Assembly (NCBI GenBank): GCA_010015655.1
Contig: ML976692.1
Location: 124,001-188,000, forward strand
Reading direction: 5' to 3'
DNA: 64,000 bases
DNA from: Bimuria novae-zelandiae CBS 107.79
Lineage: Eukaryota > Ascomycota > Dothideomycetes > Pleosporales > Didymosphaeriaceae
The stretch's first letter is position 1; every line of letters starts with the position of its first letter. Below, piece after piece: positions 1-10,737 of the stretch. A program made the position numbers and the translations under genes. Under the pieces are notes generated by a model that was not told the DNA's origin, did not search any database, and worked only from the letters and a program-made list of their open reading frames with translations.

Positions 1-1
1 A

Positions 2-199
2 ATACCATTGATGACCGCTGCGAGTAATGGGGATGCAGACATGGTTCAATTGTTATTGGATAATGGCGCGAATCCATCCCTCAGAGATCTTCACGGTCGG
101 ACCGCACTAAGGCATGCTATTAACAAGGGGCACAATTCCATGGTTGAAATTTGGAGGCAGCACGTTAGCAAACATGTACAGAAGCAAGCGAGTTCGTAA
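2..199 (+). CDS. Ankyrin-repeat protein, C-terminal fragment
   Basis: The open frame enters from the left edge of the window and ends at a TAA at 197-199. It encodes about 65 residues covering one ankyrin repeat and the start of another: a PLMTAASNGDADMVQLLLDNGANP-type helix-turn-helix, with key residues TAA, G-D, V-LLL and GANP, then D-GRTAL. Ankyrin repeats are protein-binding scaffolds; nothing visible here shows the partner or what lies N-terminal. The tail after the repeat is short and basic (KHVQKQASS). The start codon and most of the protein are outside the window, so length and domain architecture are unknown. It could be a gene or the end of a degenerate copy, because ankyrin genes are often multicopy in fungi, but no stop interrupts the visible part. 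Confidence 0.6.
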   Translation: MPLMTAASNGDADMVQLLLDNGANPSLRDLHGRTALRHAINKGHNSMVEIWRQHVSKHVQKQASS

Positions 200-496
200 G
201 GCGAAATGGTAGGCTACCATAAGACTACACGATCAACAGATCTCCTGATTCCGTTGCGTCATTTCATAATACCGGATGATCTAGGTTCGGCAAGCGTGTA
301 GATTAGATAATTGAGAGGTTTGATCCTGCACGTGGAAGTGGTGCGATTACTTTGGTTCCGCAGCGTACCTGTGAGAAGTCTGCCTAGTTGTGAGCTGTCT
401 CACAAACGTTCACCCGCGTTGAGCCGAGACCTCGTGTGACGCCATGTCACGCAAATCTGAAAACAGTTAAAACCAACGGCGCGGAATGACTATAAC

Positions 497-774
497 GCTT
501 TGCAAAAGACCGTCCCGACCTACTTCCTGCGTATATATAGGCACGACTAAGTAGATTCTAGTATAGCGAGCCTCTACCATGTCGTAAAGCTATATATCTT
601 CACAATTCCTTCATGATAAACTTTGTAAACTTAGTAGAATATAGAATCAGGCTACCTCTATACTATATAAAGTTTCTAGAAATTTCATTAAAGTAGTTGA
701 GGAGACAAAAGGGAAATCAATAATCTATTCTCTGATTTGCTAGGCGGGTGGGTCGGAACGGTCTTTTGCAAAGC
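497..774. mobile_element. MITE-like element with about 33-bp terminal inverted repeats
   Basis: The left end reads gctttgcaaaagaccgt from 497. The reverse complement of the right end (742-774) reads the same 17 bases, and similarity continues inward for roughly 33 bp with a few C/T differences. The roughly 210-bp interior is AT-rich, has no open frame and contains tatata runs. This is the form of a small non-autonomous DNA transposon. I could not define a clean target duplication. A TA dinucleotide lies near each end but at unequal distances. The right end is about 90 bp upstream of the J-protein start codon at 865, so the element sits in the promoter or 5' leader of that gene. The 295 bases between the ankyrin tail and this element show nothing else. 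Confidence 0.65.
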
Positions 775-864
775 ACCGATAAGCCTCTAGCGCCCGCTTT
801 CATACAACCTGTCATTCCGAACACCAAAAGCTTCAGAACCCATGTGCCCTTTTCACCACCAACA

Positions 865-2025
865 ATGGCACGCACAACGAGCTTCTCTTGGGATACCTTA
901 GGCCCCTTCATAGTCTGGCAGTTCCTCATCCCCTACGTAATAATCCTTTTCACCTTCACCCTCCCTCAACACTAACAAGTACCAAAGGCAGCAGCATGGA
1001 CGCAATCCTTCCTCTACTCCATCTTCATCCGCGCCGGCTCGTCCAAACCGCAACCCGGCACCCCGCGCTTCCTAAAACACCGGCGACAAATATTCATGGC
1101 GCTCTACCTCGCGTACTTCCTCTTCACCATCTACGAAGCCGACTTCCACCTTCAGCGCTCCCGCACGGCCTACACCTCCCTCGGCGTCCCACACAACGTC
1201 ACGGAGTCGGTGCTAAACTCCCGCTTCCGCCGACTAACCGTAAAATACCACCCTGATAAATTCTCCCCTAAAGACCGCGACTGGGCAAACGACTTCTACG
1301 TGCACCTCAAGCACGCGCGGGACATCCTGCTCGACCCGGCCAAGCGCTGGGCGTACGATCGATTTGGGGAAGATGGGCTCCGGCAATGCGTAAAGTGCGT
1401 GACGGTCGGCGAGTACACGACCAACGCGCTGGTGGTGTCCATGGGCACCTACGGCGCACTCACGCTCTTCCTACTTGCCGCGAACGCGCTGGGGTTCTTC
1501 AGAGACGGCGCATACTGGCGGTACCTTGCTATCCTCGCGGTCGCCGCGTACGATGTGCGCACCGCCATGCGGCCGGACCACCCACCCTTCCTCACGCAGT
1601 GGCTAAACCCGCTCGTTACATCCCTCAACATACGACCCGCGTACCTCCCGTTCCAGGCGACGGCGATCGTGAAGAAGGTGGCGATATCGGGCGCGCAGTT
1701 TCTGGGATTGATAATCCCGCTGTATAGAGATGAGGTGGGGGCAAAGGTGCAGCCGGTGGATGATAGCGAGGAGAGCAGGCATAAGCAGGTGGATCGGCTG
1801 CAGGCGGTGGTGGAAGCCGGGAATGCGGATGTGACGAGGATATTGGAGCTGGAGAGCACGATTTTTAAGGAGAATGAGAGGGCGAAGGGCGAGCTGAGGG
1901 AGGCGATGAAGAAGTTTATGGTGAATAATGTGGTGCACCAGGAGCCGGAGGTAAGGAATGCGATTGGGCAGCGGATAGGGAGGAGGAGGACTGGGGCGCC
2001 GCATGGAGCGGTGGGGACGAAATAA
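865..2025 (+). CDS. J-domain (DnaJ) multi-pass membrane protein
   Basis: Two exons, 865-936 and 988-2025, are joined by a 51-nt phase-0 intron (GTAATA...CTAAC...AAAG) that removes an in-frame TAA at 973-975. The product is about 369 residues. Hydrophobic segments lie at residues 12-35 (FIVWQFLIPY region) and about 58-78. A J domain follows at about 86-150 with the diagnostic HPD tripeptide at 112-114. Two further membrane segments lie at about 170-215, and the C-terminal tail is charged and probably helical. J domains stimulate Hsp70 ATPase. The order TM-TM-J-TM recalls ER Sec63, but the Brl domain of Sec63 is absent and the protein is shorter, so a distinct ER membrane J-protein is more likely. 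The gene is convergent with the Kelch gene, with 108 bp between stop codons. The MITE-like element lies just upstream. Confidence 0.8.
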
Positions 2026-2133
2026 GAGGAAGAGGTGATGATACCCTGGGTTATGATTTTTCTTTTCTAATAATGTCACATTTTTACTACAATGTGCTAA
2101 GTTGCTGGATCTGCTGGACAGAAATCATCCGTC

Positions 2134-3225
2134 TCAAAATGACAACACCCACGCGTCCGTCAGCCGCTCATTATTCTCTCCCAACCCACCGTGCACCACC
2201 ACTCTATCATTCCCCTCCTCCGCCTTGACAACATCCGCGTCAAACCATCCCCTTGGATCAGGAACCCCCTCGCTCCCCTTAGGCTCCAGCTTCGTCCACC
2301 ACCTCTCCTGAACATCATACAACCACACATCTCCTAGCATCTTGCCCGCCCCCGCGTGTCCCAGCGCGCTCGGATCCCTCTCTCCAAACAGCGTAAGCAG
2401 CTTATCCTTCTGCGCAATCCTCACTGGCAACAGCGCACACACGCTCCTCGGCTCTGGCCCATTGTGTCCATCAGCGGTAAACGTCTCGGTAGACCAAGTG
2501 TCCACAGCGGGATCATATACATCCACGCTCCCACCGACCTCGGTGCTCCCATCGAATCCACCCATCCTGTACATCTTGCCCCCGCAGTACGCTATCGACG
2601 TGCCGCCACGCGGCGGGCCCGGCGCATCTGCGCAGCGCTTCCACGCCCTGCTCTCTATATCGAATTTCCAGAGATCGCTCAGGCGGCCAGACGCAGGGCA
2701 GCCGGCGTGGATGAACAGCGTAGTCGCGCCGTCGGAGGCAGCACAATGGTAACTCCGGGCAGGTGGCAACGCGTCCTCTGCGACTGCAGGTTTGAGCAGT
2801 GTCCACGACGAAGCTTCAGGGTCGAATGCCCACACTCCGCCGGCTTCGTCGACAGGCTCCATAGCAGTCCCGCCGCGGCCGGAGAAGATGTACATTTTTC
2901 CGTTCAGCGTCGCGGAGGCGCTGCCGACGCGGGGGGTGGGCGCGGCACCGGTGAGAGGGAGGGTGGCGAGCTTTGCGGCATCTGCGAGGGCTGTATAAGA
3001 GACGATGTTGGAGGATTGTAATGGGAGAGAGAGAGGGGTACCAGGAGAGAGAGGCAGGACGTCGATTCGGTCGTCGACGGGCTCGCGGGGCTGCACTTCG
3101 CCGCTGAAGATGTATGCGTTGTTTCCGAGAACAGAGAGGACGTGGGAGGAGCGGCGGAGGCGCTCTGCGGAGTGTTGGCGCGTCCACGTGCCGGTGAGGT
3201 GCCAGATGGGCTTGCTGATGGGCAT
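2134..3225 (-). CDS. Kelch-repeat beta-propeller protein
   Basis: A single exon encodes 363 residues from an ATG whose complement is at 3223-3225 to a TGA at 2134-2136. Six blades are recognisable from their hydrophobic strand followed by a Gly pair or similar: YIFSGE near residue 39, MYIFSGRGG near 111, LFIHAGC near 172, MYRMGGFDG near 220, LLTLFGERD near 278 and VVVHGG near 345. W residues (WAFD, WKFD, WLYD) occur in the expected blade positions. Kelch propellers are interaction platforms. Fungal stand-alone members of this size have no agreed activity, although some resemble nitrile-specifier or galactose-oxidase-like propellers. No signal peptide or catalytic module is visible, so it is probably cytosolic. 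Function beyond the fold is not assigned. Confidence 0.85.
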   Translation of the reverse strand: MPISKPIWHLTGTWTRQHSAERLRRSSHVLSVLGNNAYIFSGEVQPREPVDDRIDVLPLSPGTPLSLPLQSSNIVSYTALADAAKLATLPLTGAAPTPRVGSASATLNGKMYIFSGRGGTAMEPVDEAGGVWAFDPEASSWTLLKPAVAEDALPPARSYHCAASDGATTLFIHAGCPASGRLSDLWKFDIESRAWKRCADAPGPPRGGTSIAYCGGKMYRMGGFDGSTEVGGSVDVYDPAVDTWSTETFTADGHNGPEPRSVCALLPVRIAQKDKLLTLFGERDPSALGHAGAGKMLGDVWLYDVQERWWTKLEPKGSEGVPDPRGWFDADVVKAEEGNDRVVVHGGLGENNERLTDAWVLSF

Positions 3226-3892
3226 TTTCCTGTGTTCAAGGCTGTGTTAATGTGCGGTGTTAGCGTGATGATTGTAAGACTGCGTTGACGGATCAGTTGT
3301 CATTATGTTGGGGTACTTGAGCACCGTGATGAAGCGCTCGTTGTGCGGGGTGTAGTGCCGCGACTGTGTGTGTTTTGCGTGGCCGCGATGACGACATGGG
3401 CGGAGGGGCTCCGCGCGTGCACACGCGAAAGCGTAGCCATCTTAACAAACTCGCGTTATGATGAGGTGCAGTGGAGTGCAGCGTAACAGCAAGATTCACT
3501 CGTAGAGTAAAAGGTTTTCAGCAATTCGCATCCGCACGAGACGCGTCTAAACGCCGATATAGGGTGTGGCGTCAACGGCCTGCAGCTGATCGAAATGCTC
3601 CGCCCGCAGCATCGCTGCAACTTGGCCCGCCGACTTCCCGTATGCAGCAGGTTCAACGTGCGTTTGGATGAGGTCACAATCATCATTGGCTATGTCCTGT
3701 TCGTTGAAGCCTACGATCGCCCCAAGTTGGCCCGATATCGTAGTCTTACAGCCTCCAATTTGATCACGGTGATAGCGGTATGGTTGTAAACTTTTTCGTA
3801 TTAAACCACGGCTTTGAAGCTACAGTTGCGCAGCTTTGAGCCCATCAGCTTCTCGAATAGCCGAAAGACTATTCATCTTTCAACCTCGAAAT
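3226..3892. other. Intergenic region between divergent genes
   Basis: This 667-bp stretch separates the divergent starts of the Kelch gene and the uncharacterised gene at 3893. Short open frames on both strands (60-76 codons) lack conserved motifs and overlap one another. It presumably holds both promoters; no specific element is identified. Confidence 0.4.
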
Positions 3893-4702
3893 ATGTTGGC
3901 CAACACTGTTCCACATCGACAGCTGGACGAGCCTTCGGGTGACATGGTCACCGACCAGGCTTCTCCCTTAGTTACTCCTGATGCTCAGAGAGAAGTGTTG
4001 CCCGCCTACGAGGCATCTCCCTCCGAAGCAGCGCCTTCCTATAACCGCGAGGTACACGCAACACCAATACACACATACTACCTGCGCGCACCAGACAGGA
4101 AGAACCTCATGGTCGTGCCCTACGGTCCCTCGGCGTCGGGCTCTTACAAGATCACCTCGCGCAGCTCACTCCCGTTCTCCAAGAAACCGGAGATGGAGGT
4201 CTTCCGCACGACTCGCGCCAGTGCCCCCAAAGACGACGAACATGTAGCGGGTATGTGGTTCGACACATATGGTCCATTTCCGTGGTGCCCTCGGGCACGC
4301 TTCATCCATCACGATGAAACGTACCGGCTAGAAGCGCAAAACTTCTCGGACTGGACCATTTCCGTAAACGGCACGTCGTACACCTGGCTGCTTGAAGCCA
4401 AGCCGTTCTCGCTCGTGCTGAGGGCAAATGATGCACAGGATACGATTGCGCGGTTCAACTTCTCCGCCTATGGCCTTGTCGCTACGGGAGGGCAGGAAGC
4501 TGGCAACCTTACCATATACCAAGACGAACTTTCGCAAGATAGAGCTGGAGTCGAGCTTATTCTGTGCAGTCTGATCATTGCACTCCTGCATTTCAAGAAG
4601 ACGGGGAGGCATTATATGAATGAGCCGCGGGCGATGCAGGAGCGTGGGCGTCTGCCGGAGGAACGCGTGCCTCTGCACAGGACTGGAGTGACGCCTTTCT
4701 AG
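3893..4702 (+). CDS. Uncharacterised protein, possibly Tubby/LURP-one-like fold
   Basis: A single open frame of 269 residues is counted from the first in-frame ATG at 3893; the frame is open upstream to about 3836 but without an ATG. The N-terminal 75 residues are Pro/Ser/Glu-rich and look disordered (VLPAYEASPSEAAPSY). The rest alternates short beta strands with aromatic and basic residues: YYLRAPDRKNLMVVPYG, the YRLEAQNFSDWTISVNG region, then LSLVLRAND-like strands. It ends in a hydrophobic segment at about residues 223-238 (VELILCSLIIALLHF) followed by a basic tail. The strand-rich order with a terminal helix resembles Tubby-C/LURP-one-related (phospholipid-scramblase-like) proteins of fungi. 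That is inference from pattern only. No catalytic residues can be named. Confidence 0.6.
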   Translation: MLANTVPHRQLDEPSGDMVTDQASPLVTPDAQREVLPAYEASPSEAAPSYNREVHATPIHTYYLRAPDRKNLMVVPYGPSASGSYKITSRSSLPFSKKPEMEVFRTTRASAPKDDEHVAGMWFDTYGPFPWCPRARFIHHDETYRLEAQNFSDWTISVNGTSYTWLLEAKPFSLVLRANDAQDTIARFNFSAYGLVATGGQEAGNLTIYQDELSQDRAGVELILCSLIIALLHFKKTGRHYMNEPRAMQERGRLPEERVPLHRTGVTPF

Positions 4703-6153
4703 ACGACACCGGCTTTCTCAAGTAATACCTCTGAGCCGGATTTCTAAGAGAGGTTGTATAAGAGTGATGCGTCGATTGCTTTTCTAGTCGACGCTTTTGG
4801 TCAGCCGGTAGGACGGTCTTACTATTGGTGTTCGGTTTCATCATGATGTTTCGGACGTTGGATACAGGGTTCCATGGCGACGATCTCAGAATGGGTGTAG
4901 CTAGGTGGATGGACTTAGTACCTGCAACGAGAGAGTAGTGAATATACCTGTCGAATTCTTTCTTGATTCCACTGAACGATCAGAAGTGGACTCGAATTTT
5001 GTTGTATCTGACATATGGTGTTACATGCCGCAACCGTCAACCTGTGAGTCGTTCCTGCGCTGAGAAACGGTTGGCGCGCAGATGCAGATCCCAGCAAATG
5101 ACAGGCAGGCGGTTCGGTCCGTGTTGGTTCAGATGAGACCCGCGAACTGCTCTCCCAAGATGAACAGAAGCTGTTCAACTTGTCAACACGTGCGGGCGAG
5201 AATATGTGAGGATCTCGATGCAGCGGTCCGGGAATACGAAATTACTGGGATCCGTCAATCAGATTGGATAAGCGCACCAGGGGTAGTAAGCGGAGACGGA
5301 GGGCCAAGCGCTCCGCCGATATGGGCGGTTCTCGACCGGCCGCGATTCTCACAGCGCGCCGGTGGACGAAAGCGTCCGCCGCTGGTTGCGCTGGCGTCCG
5401 CACACGCGCTACTCCTGTATCGTGCGGTTGCATCGAGAAAAGGCTCGGGTGTTTCGTGCAGCAGCGTCGAGCGACGAGAACACAGGGAGACAGGCTGCAA
5501 GACATGGCATTGTGCGGAATTGCATGAAGCGCCCCAGTTAAATTGATCAAAACTCAGCAGGGATTGCTAAGACGCACTGCTTAGAAAGGCCCCCCTAGGC
5601 CCAAATTGCGCTGGCTTGGCCTGCTGCCCCGTTTCTCCCGCAGTTGTTTCCTGGCTGGTCTGGTTCTGGAGCGCGTGGGATCGCTCCGTCGGCTCAACTT
5701 GTCTTTCGTCCTCCAGCTCTACCTACCAACACTCCACCTTCGACCTCCCTACGCCTCAGAGCACACTGCTCGTCCCTTCTTTTCGCGCTCGTCTTCATGG
5801 CCTGACATATCGCCATCCGACCCCCTAATATCCCCTCGGAGCCTCCCGCGCCCGGCCCGAACACTATCCGCGGTGCCTCTGCACTGCATACCCGTAACAC
5901 TAGATCGCTTCTTCCGCCGAGCTCACACCATATCGGACTGCAACTCTTCCCCGCGGTCGCCGCCCACGATTGGCAGGCAGCTCCGGGAGCACGTCGCCGG
6001 GGATGAGCACTGACGCGCCGCAATTGCCTCCATAAAACGCCTGTGGTACACGCTGCGAGCCGACTGTCTGACGCGAGCCCTCCCATGCCTGTTCAGCCGA
6101 TACGCCCCAGATCGTCGTGCGTTGGTGCTCCGGGGAGCCGAGCTATAGTCAAG
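4703..6153. other. Long upstream region of the Sln1-type kinase gene
   Basis: Nearly 1.45 kb separates the previous stop from the kinase start. Several overlapping frames of 80-155 codons occur on both strands (for example 5082-5546), but none shows domain structure and they shadow each other in a GC-rich stretch, so I do not call them genes. The segment from about 5,600 is pyrimidine-rich on the plus strand (many CTC and TCC runs), as in long 5' leaders of fungal signalling genes. Short upstream ATGs exist. A regulatory leader is plausible but not shown. Confidence 0.4.
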
Positions 6154-9100
6154 ATGCGCATACCCATTCGCGAGCAGCTTGGGTGTCTGGTGTTGCTCTC
6201 CTCTCTGATCGGGCTGGCCGTCATAGCGATTGCAACATGGGTCACGAACCACAACTTTGTGCTGGAAGTGCGGTCCAACGCCCTTTCGCTGAGAGCGACG
6301 CTCAAGGCTGCACAAGTGGCCTCCAACATGCTTGTCATGGAGACGAGTGTACGCCAAACGACCTCGCGCCTCGCCATCCAAGCCGCGCTCCAAAGATACT
6401 ACAGGGATGGTAACAACACCCAAGCGAATTGGAACCGGGCAAGAGACGACTTCGATGCCATCTTCACTGGCGAAGGAGACGCGCGGTTGGCAGTGCAGGC
6501 CAGACTGTATCCCAGGAACACATCGGATACGTCGCTTATCGCCATGACCAAGGAGTCCCTCCAGGGCCTGCCTCTGCCGGTTGATGGCCCGGACGGACAA
6601 CCACTCACGTTCGGGGACAACTCTTCCTTCATCCCCGAGTTGTATCCTCCATTCCGAGCGTATTCCCAAAGAATCAATGACTCTTTTGATCAATGGTTTG
6701 CGGAATACGACGGCAGACAGATCAATGCGAACAGCTTTTTGGTTAGCGGCCCTTATGCTGTCAACGAATCGCTCAGTCTGATGTCCATCACGATGCCTGT
6801 TATCAACAACACGTCGAACATCGACACGCTTGGTTGGCTGACCACTGTGCTGGATGCAAATCTCATTCAAAAAGTTGTGAATTCTTTGGCGGGCTTAGAT
6901 GACAGTGGTCTCACAATGGTACGTATTGCGGACCATTTACTTACAACTCCGAATGGACACAGGCCATGGGCGGTTCTAGATAGCGCAGCAATGTTTTTGT
7001 TGTCGTTGGTCCATGATGCTGACTTCGCGCGTTTGATGTAGCTCTTAGGGCCCAATAACTCAACGAATACATTCCCACCCGGTGTGATTTTTAACCAGGA
7101 TGCTCCCGAATACCAGTCCATCCGATTTGTACTACCTCCTTCGAATCGATCAAACTCGAAACGACACGGTGGAAATGACAATCCCTTGACGCCGGCACCT
7201 TTTGATTGGAACAAGTTCCCGGCAGTGCGACAAGGCTTTGCCGAGTCACATGACGAGGACAACAACGGCGGAAGTGTTCTATCTGCTCATAACGAAGTGG
7301 GCGAGTATGTGTCAATAGGCTATTCGATAGTACAAAGTCCACTGGTCGACTGGATGGTCGTGCTCGAGATGTCTCACGGTGAAGTCTGGGCGCCAATCAA
7401 CAACCTCCGCACTCTCATCATAGCCTGTGTCTTCGGTACCGGGGGCGCGCTTCTCATCTTAGCCTTTCCCGTCGCACATTATTCGAGCCGGCCGATCCGA
7501 CGATTACGAGACGCTACGAAGAGATCGGTGTCACCAGCTGTTCTGGATGGAAGCAGCTTCAATTCCGAGGCTGGTGGCACTGGCGACGATGACGACGAGG
7601 CAGCGCTCGCACGCAAAGAAGGGTGGATAGGATCTATCATTCACTTTCGTCGCAACCAGAAGTCCTCCCGTGCTGAACGAAGAGAGGCTGAGAGACGACG
7701 CCAGTTTCGCATCCCTTCGAAAGTCAAAGACCGGAAACACTTCATTCACGATGAGCTTACGGACCTGACCAAGACCTTCAATGAAATGACCGATGAGCTG
7801 ATGATGCAATATGAGAGGCTCGAGGAAAGGGTTCAACAGAGGACAGCCGAGTTGGAGCAGAGCAAGAAAGCAGCTGAAGCAGCGAACGAGAGCAAGACTT
7901 TGTTCATCGCAAACATTTCGCACGAGCTGAAAACTCCGCTGAACGGGATCATGGGCATGTGCGCAGTGTGCATGTCGGAGGATGACCCTGTAAAACTCAA
8001 GCGATCACTCGGTATCATCTATAAGAGCGGCGATTTGCTTCTAAATCTGTTGACAGATTTATTGACTTTCAGGCAAGTCATGTTCTTCGCTGGTTTGCTC
8101 TACACCCGCTAATCACGAGGACAGCAAGAATCAAGTTGGCCAGCACATAAGCCTCGATGAAAAGGAGTTTCGATTACGTGAAATCAGCTCGCAAGTAATG
8201 GCTATCTTCGAAAGACAAGCCAAAGAGGGCGGCATCAACCTGCATGTCAAGTTCGAGGGACCGTACGAAGCCAATTTCGACGAGGCTGGTCGACCTATCG
8301 GCAGCGGCAAAGGAGACCTTGGGCCCTTTGGTCTTGGTCGCTTGAAAGACATGATCCTTTACGGTGATCAACATCGCATCCTCCAAGTTGTCATCAACCT
8401 GGTCTCCAACTCCTTAAAATTCACACCTTCTGGCGGCTCTGTCACGATGTCCATTCGATGCGTTGGCGAAGCCCACATGTCTAATAGTAGGAAAGCGTCC
8501 TTGCAATCGCGAGACAGCTCTAGGCGTGGATCGAAGCGCGCTCGAGGTTCCACCTCAGAGGTGGGGTCTGTGTCGGTAGCAACACATGACCGTTACGAGA
8601 CCGCCAATGTTATTAATGCGCACGACAGAGCGTTAGGATTCCAGCATATGATGAACCAAGATCGAGCCGCAACGCCACCCCCGGGAAGATGGTTAGCGTT
8701 TGAGTTCGAGTGCCAGGACACAGGCCCGGGTATCCCAGAGCATCTTCATGACAAGATCTTTGAACCATTCGTTCAAGGAGATCTTGGTCTAAGCAAGAAA
8801 TATGGTGGTACAGGCTTGGGCTTGAGCATTTGCTCTCAGCTCGCGGGACTAATGAAGGGTACCATTTCGCTTCAGAGTGAAGTGGGGCAAGGCAGCGTGT
8901 TCACCATGGCTATTCCTCTGAAACACCTCACGAACCGCGCCGACAGCACTGCAAGCTCAAGCAACATCAACTTTGGCGCCCCTAGCGCGCGTCAAAGCGT
9001 GTCAGAAGACGCGGCCGTCGTGCTCAACAACAACAACGACGCGCTCTCTGGTCGGTCAGTACAATCAGCTACGAGTGCACCAACTGCGCCGGCTCCGGTC

Positions 9101-9898
9101 GCATCGAGCGGACCGGTCGCTTTCGAGAGCGACTCCAAGCCCCGGTTGGTAGGCTTGAGTCAGCCATTCTTCGCGTCTAATCCTCCTTTGGAGTCACCAA
9201 ACTCTCAACAGAAGGCGATGGCGCGTGTGGAAGCGGAAGCGACTCAAAGAGGTGACAAAGTTCGCGTGCTGGTCGCCGAAGATAACACAACTAATCAAGA
9301 AGTCGTCCTTCGCATGCTCAAGCTGGAAGACGTCTATGACGTGACGGTGGCCAAGGATGGCCAGGAAGCCCTGGACAAGGTGAAAGAGAGCATGGAGCGT
9401 CAAACACCCTACAACCTCATCTTCATGGACGTTCAAATGCCGAATTTGGACGGTCTACAGTCCACTCGACTGATACGACAATCCGGTTTCGACGCCCCGA
9501 TTGTGGCTTTGACTGCTGTAAGTACTGGCACTAGATTTAGATCACCGACCACTAACTTTGAACAGTACGCGGAAGAACAGAACGTTAAAGAGTGTCTCGA
9601 CTCCGGCATGAACTTTTTCCTGTCCAAACCAATTCGTCGTCCAGCATTGAAGCATGTGCTAAAGACGTACTGTCCTCCCATACCCGAAGAGGACGGAGAA
9701 ATAACACCACCACCTACAGAGTCATCGCACACGAAGACGAACGGACACGCCACTGAATCTTCGTCGGCACGGCCCGCTGCAAGCAACAATGCTGCAGTCA
9801 ATTCTCCCCTCACTAATGTGGTCGACGCCACAGACCAGAACGGCTCAGCTTCGATTTCACCGCTGACGCAGCCGCACAAGGCACCACCACCGTCATGA
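6154..9898 (+). CDS. SLN1: Sln1-type (group VI) hybrid histidine kinase osmosensor
   Basis: Four exons (6154-6918, 7042-8072, 8125-9517, 9566-9898) encode about 1,173 residues. Domains in order: cytoplasmic MRIPIREQL start, TM1 at about 11-32, a large extracytoplasmic sensor with many N-x-S/T sites, TM2 at about 379-402, and a HAMP-like RPIRRLRDATKRS stretch. A charged linker and coiled coil lead to the H box FIANISHELK with phospho-acceptor His549. The ATPase core has NLVSNSLKFTP, DTGPGIPE and GGTGLGLSI. A C-terminal receiver holds the acceptor Asp at about 1034 (LIFMDVQMPN). In yeast this class feeds Ypd1-Ssk1 and the HOG MAPK pathway. The 6154 ATG is preferred over the in-frame 6085 ATG because the family begins MRIPIREQL. 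The second intron is GC-AG. The third is 48 nt, in frame and stop-free. A Ser/Arg-rich insert of about 80 residues separates the N and G1 boxes. Confidence 0.93.
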
Positions 9899-10737
9899 CG
9901 AACACACTTTCCTTTTCTATACTCTCCTTTTCACCTGAGCGTTCGATGCATCATATACCCTCTCGTTCCAGGCCGTATACGATTTTCTAATGTCGATTAA
10001 TACTTCTTGCGTCTTACCAATAGTTTTTCCCAGGCAAAGCACGGCGTTGGGTGGTTCGAAAACGATGGACAAGCATAAGGTTGGGCGTTCTTTGCGGTTC
10101 GCCTGTTGGCTTTGATAAACAAAAGCCATGTTTCTGGTAACCTTGATATAGGCGTTGGGGCGAAGCGGATCTTTGGAAAGCTTTTCTTGGGTAGGAAGTA
10201 CCATTGCTGGAGCAAACCCGCGGATTGGCAAAGTAGCATTTACGACGAAGCATTGTCAAGATGAAATAAATCCTAATTCCAGACTTACTCTGAGCTGTTT
10301 ATATACTTAGTTGACTCTGTGTACCATGACTGGGTTGTCTCCGGGTTCCTCGATGTTGTGATGGCGTACCTGGAATAAGTGGATCACGCCACGTTCAACG
10401 TCTGGAGAATCCCTGCTAGGCTCAGGAGCCTGAGCTCCGCCGATTAGCGTAGAACGAGGGTTGCACTGCCTGCAGCACGTCGACTATGACAATGTTATCG
10501 CCTCGCAGTATATATACGAAGTGGCATCGCTGGTGTGGCAGAAGCATCGATTGAGCAGTCGCGACACAGACGTGGTTGGCTGGGTGGTACAACCTCAAAG
10601 CTCCGAGTGTCAACGCGCCAACGTCATTCCATATCGCTGCACCAAACCAAACCGTCCGATCTCCCACGCGCACTGTTTTGTTAGACGAAAGCGAGCCCAG
10701 TTCCTTGAAGACTGCGCGTGGACTCTAAATTGGCATC
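9899..10737. other. Intergenic region upstream of the TM9 gene
   Basis: This 839-bp stretch lies between the kinase stop and the nonaspanin start. Three overlapping minus-strand frames of 80-104 codons at 9,917-10,259 share no recognisable motif and are probably chance. Nothing else is identified. The large plus-strand frame that reaches the TM9 coding region begins at 10,461, but the true start is at 10,738 (see that gene). Confidence 0.4.

Noticed and set aside
5082..5546. 154-codon plus-strand frame upstream of the kinase
   Set aside because: It is opposed by frames of similar length on the other strand and has no motif; treated as non-coding leader.
5923..6870. 315-codon minus-strand frame
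   Set aside because: It is antisense to exon 1 of the Sln1-type kinase, whose motifs are unambiguous; the frame is a codon-bias shadow.
9917..10259. Three overlapping minus-strand frames as a small gene
   Set aside because: All three phases are open simultaneously in the same DNA, so openness is not informative, and no motif is present.
10461..10737. N-terminal extension of the TM9 protein
   Set aside because: The upstream in-frame sequence has no signal peptide. The ATG at 10738 with a 50-nt intron gives the canonical signal peptide and FYIPG start.
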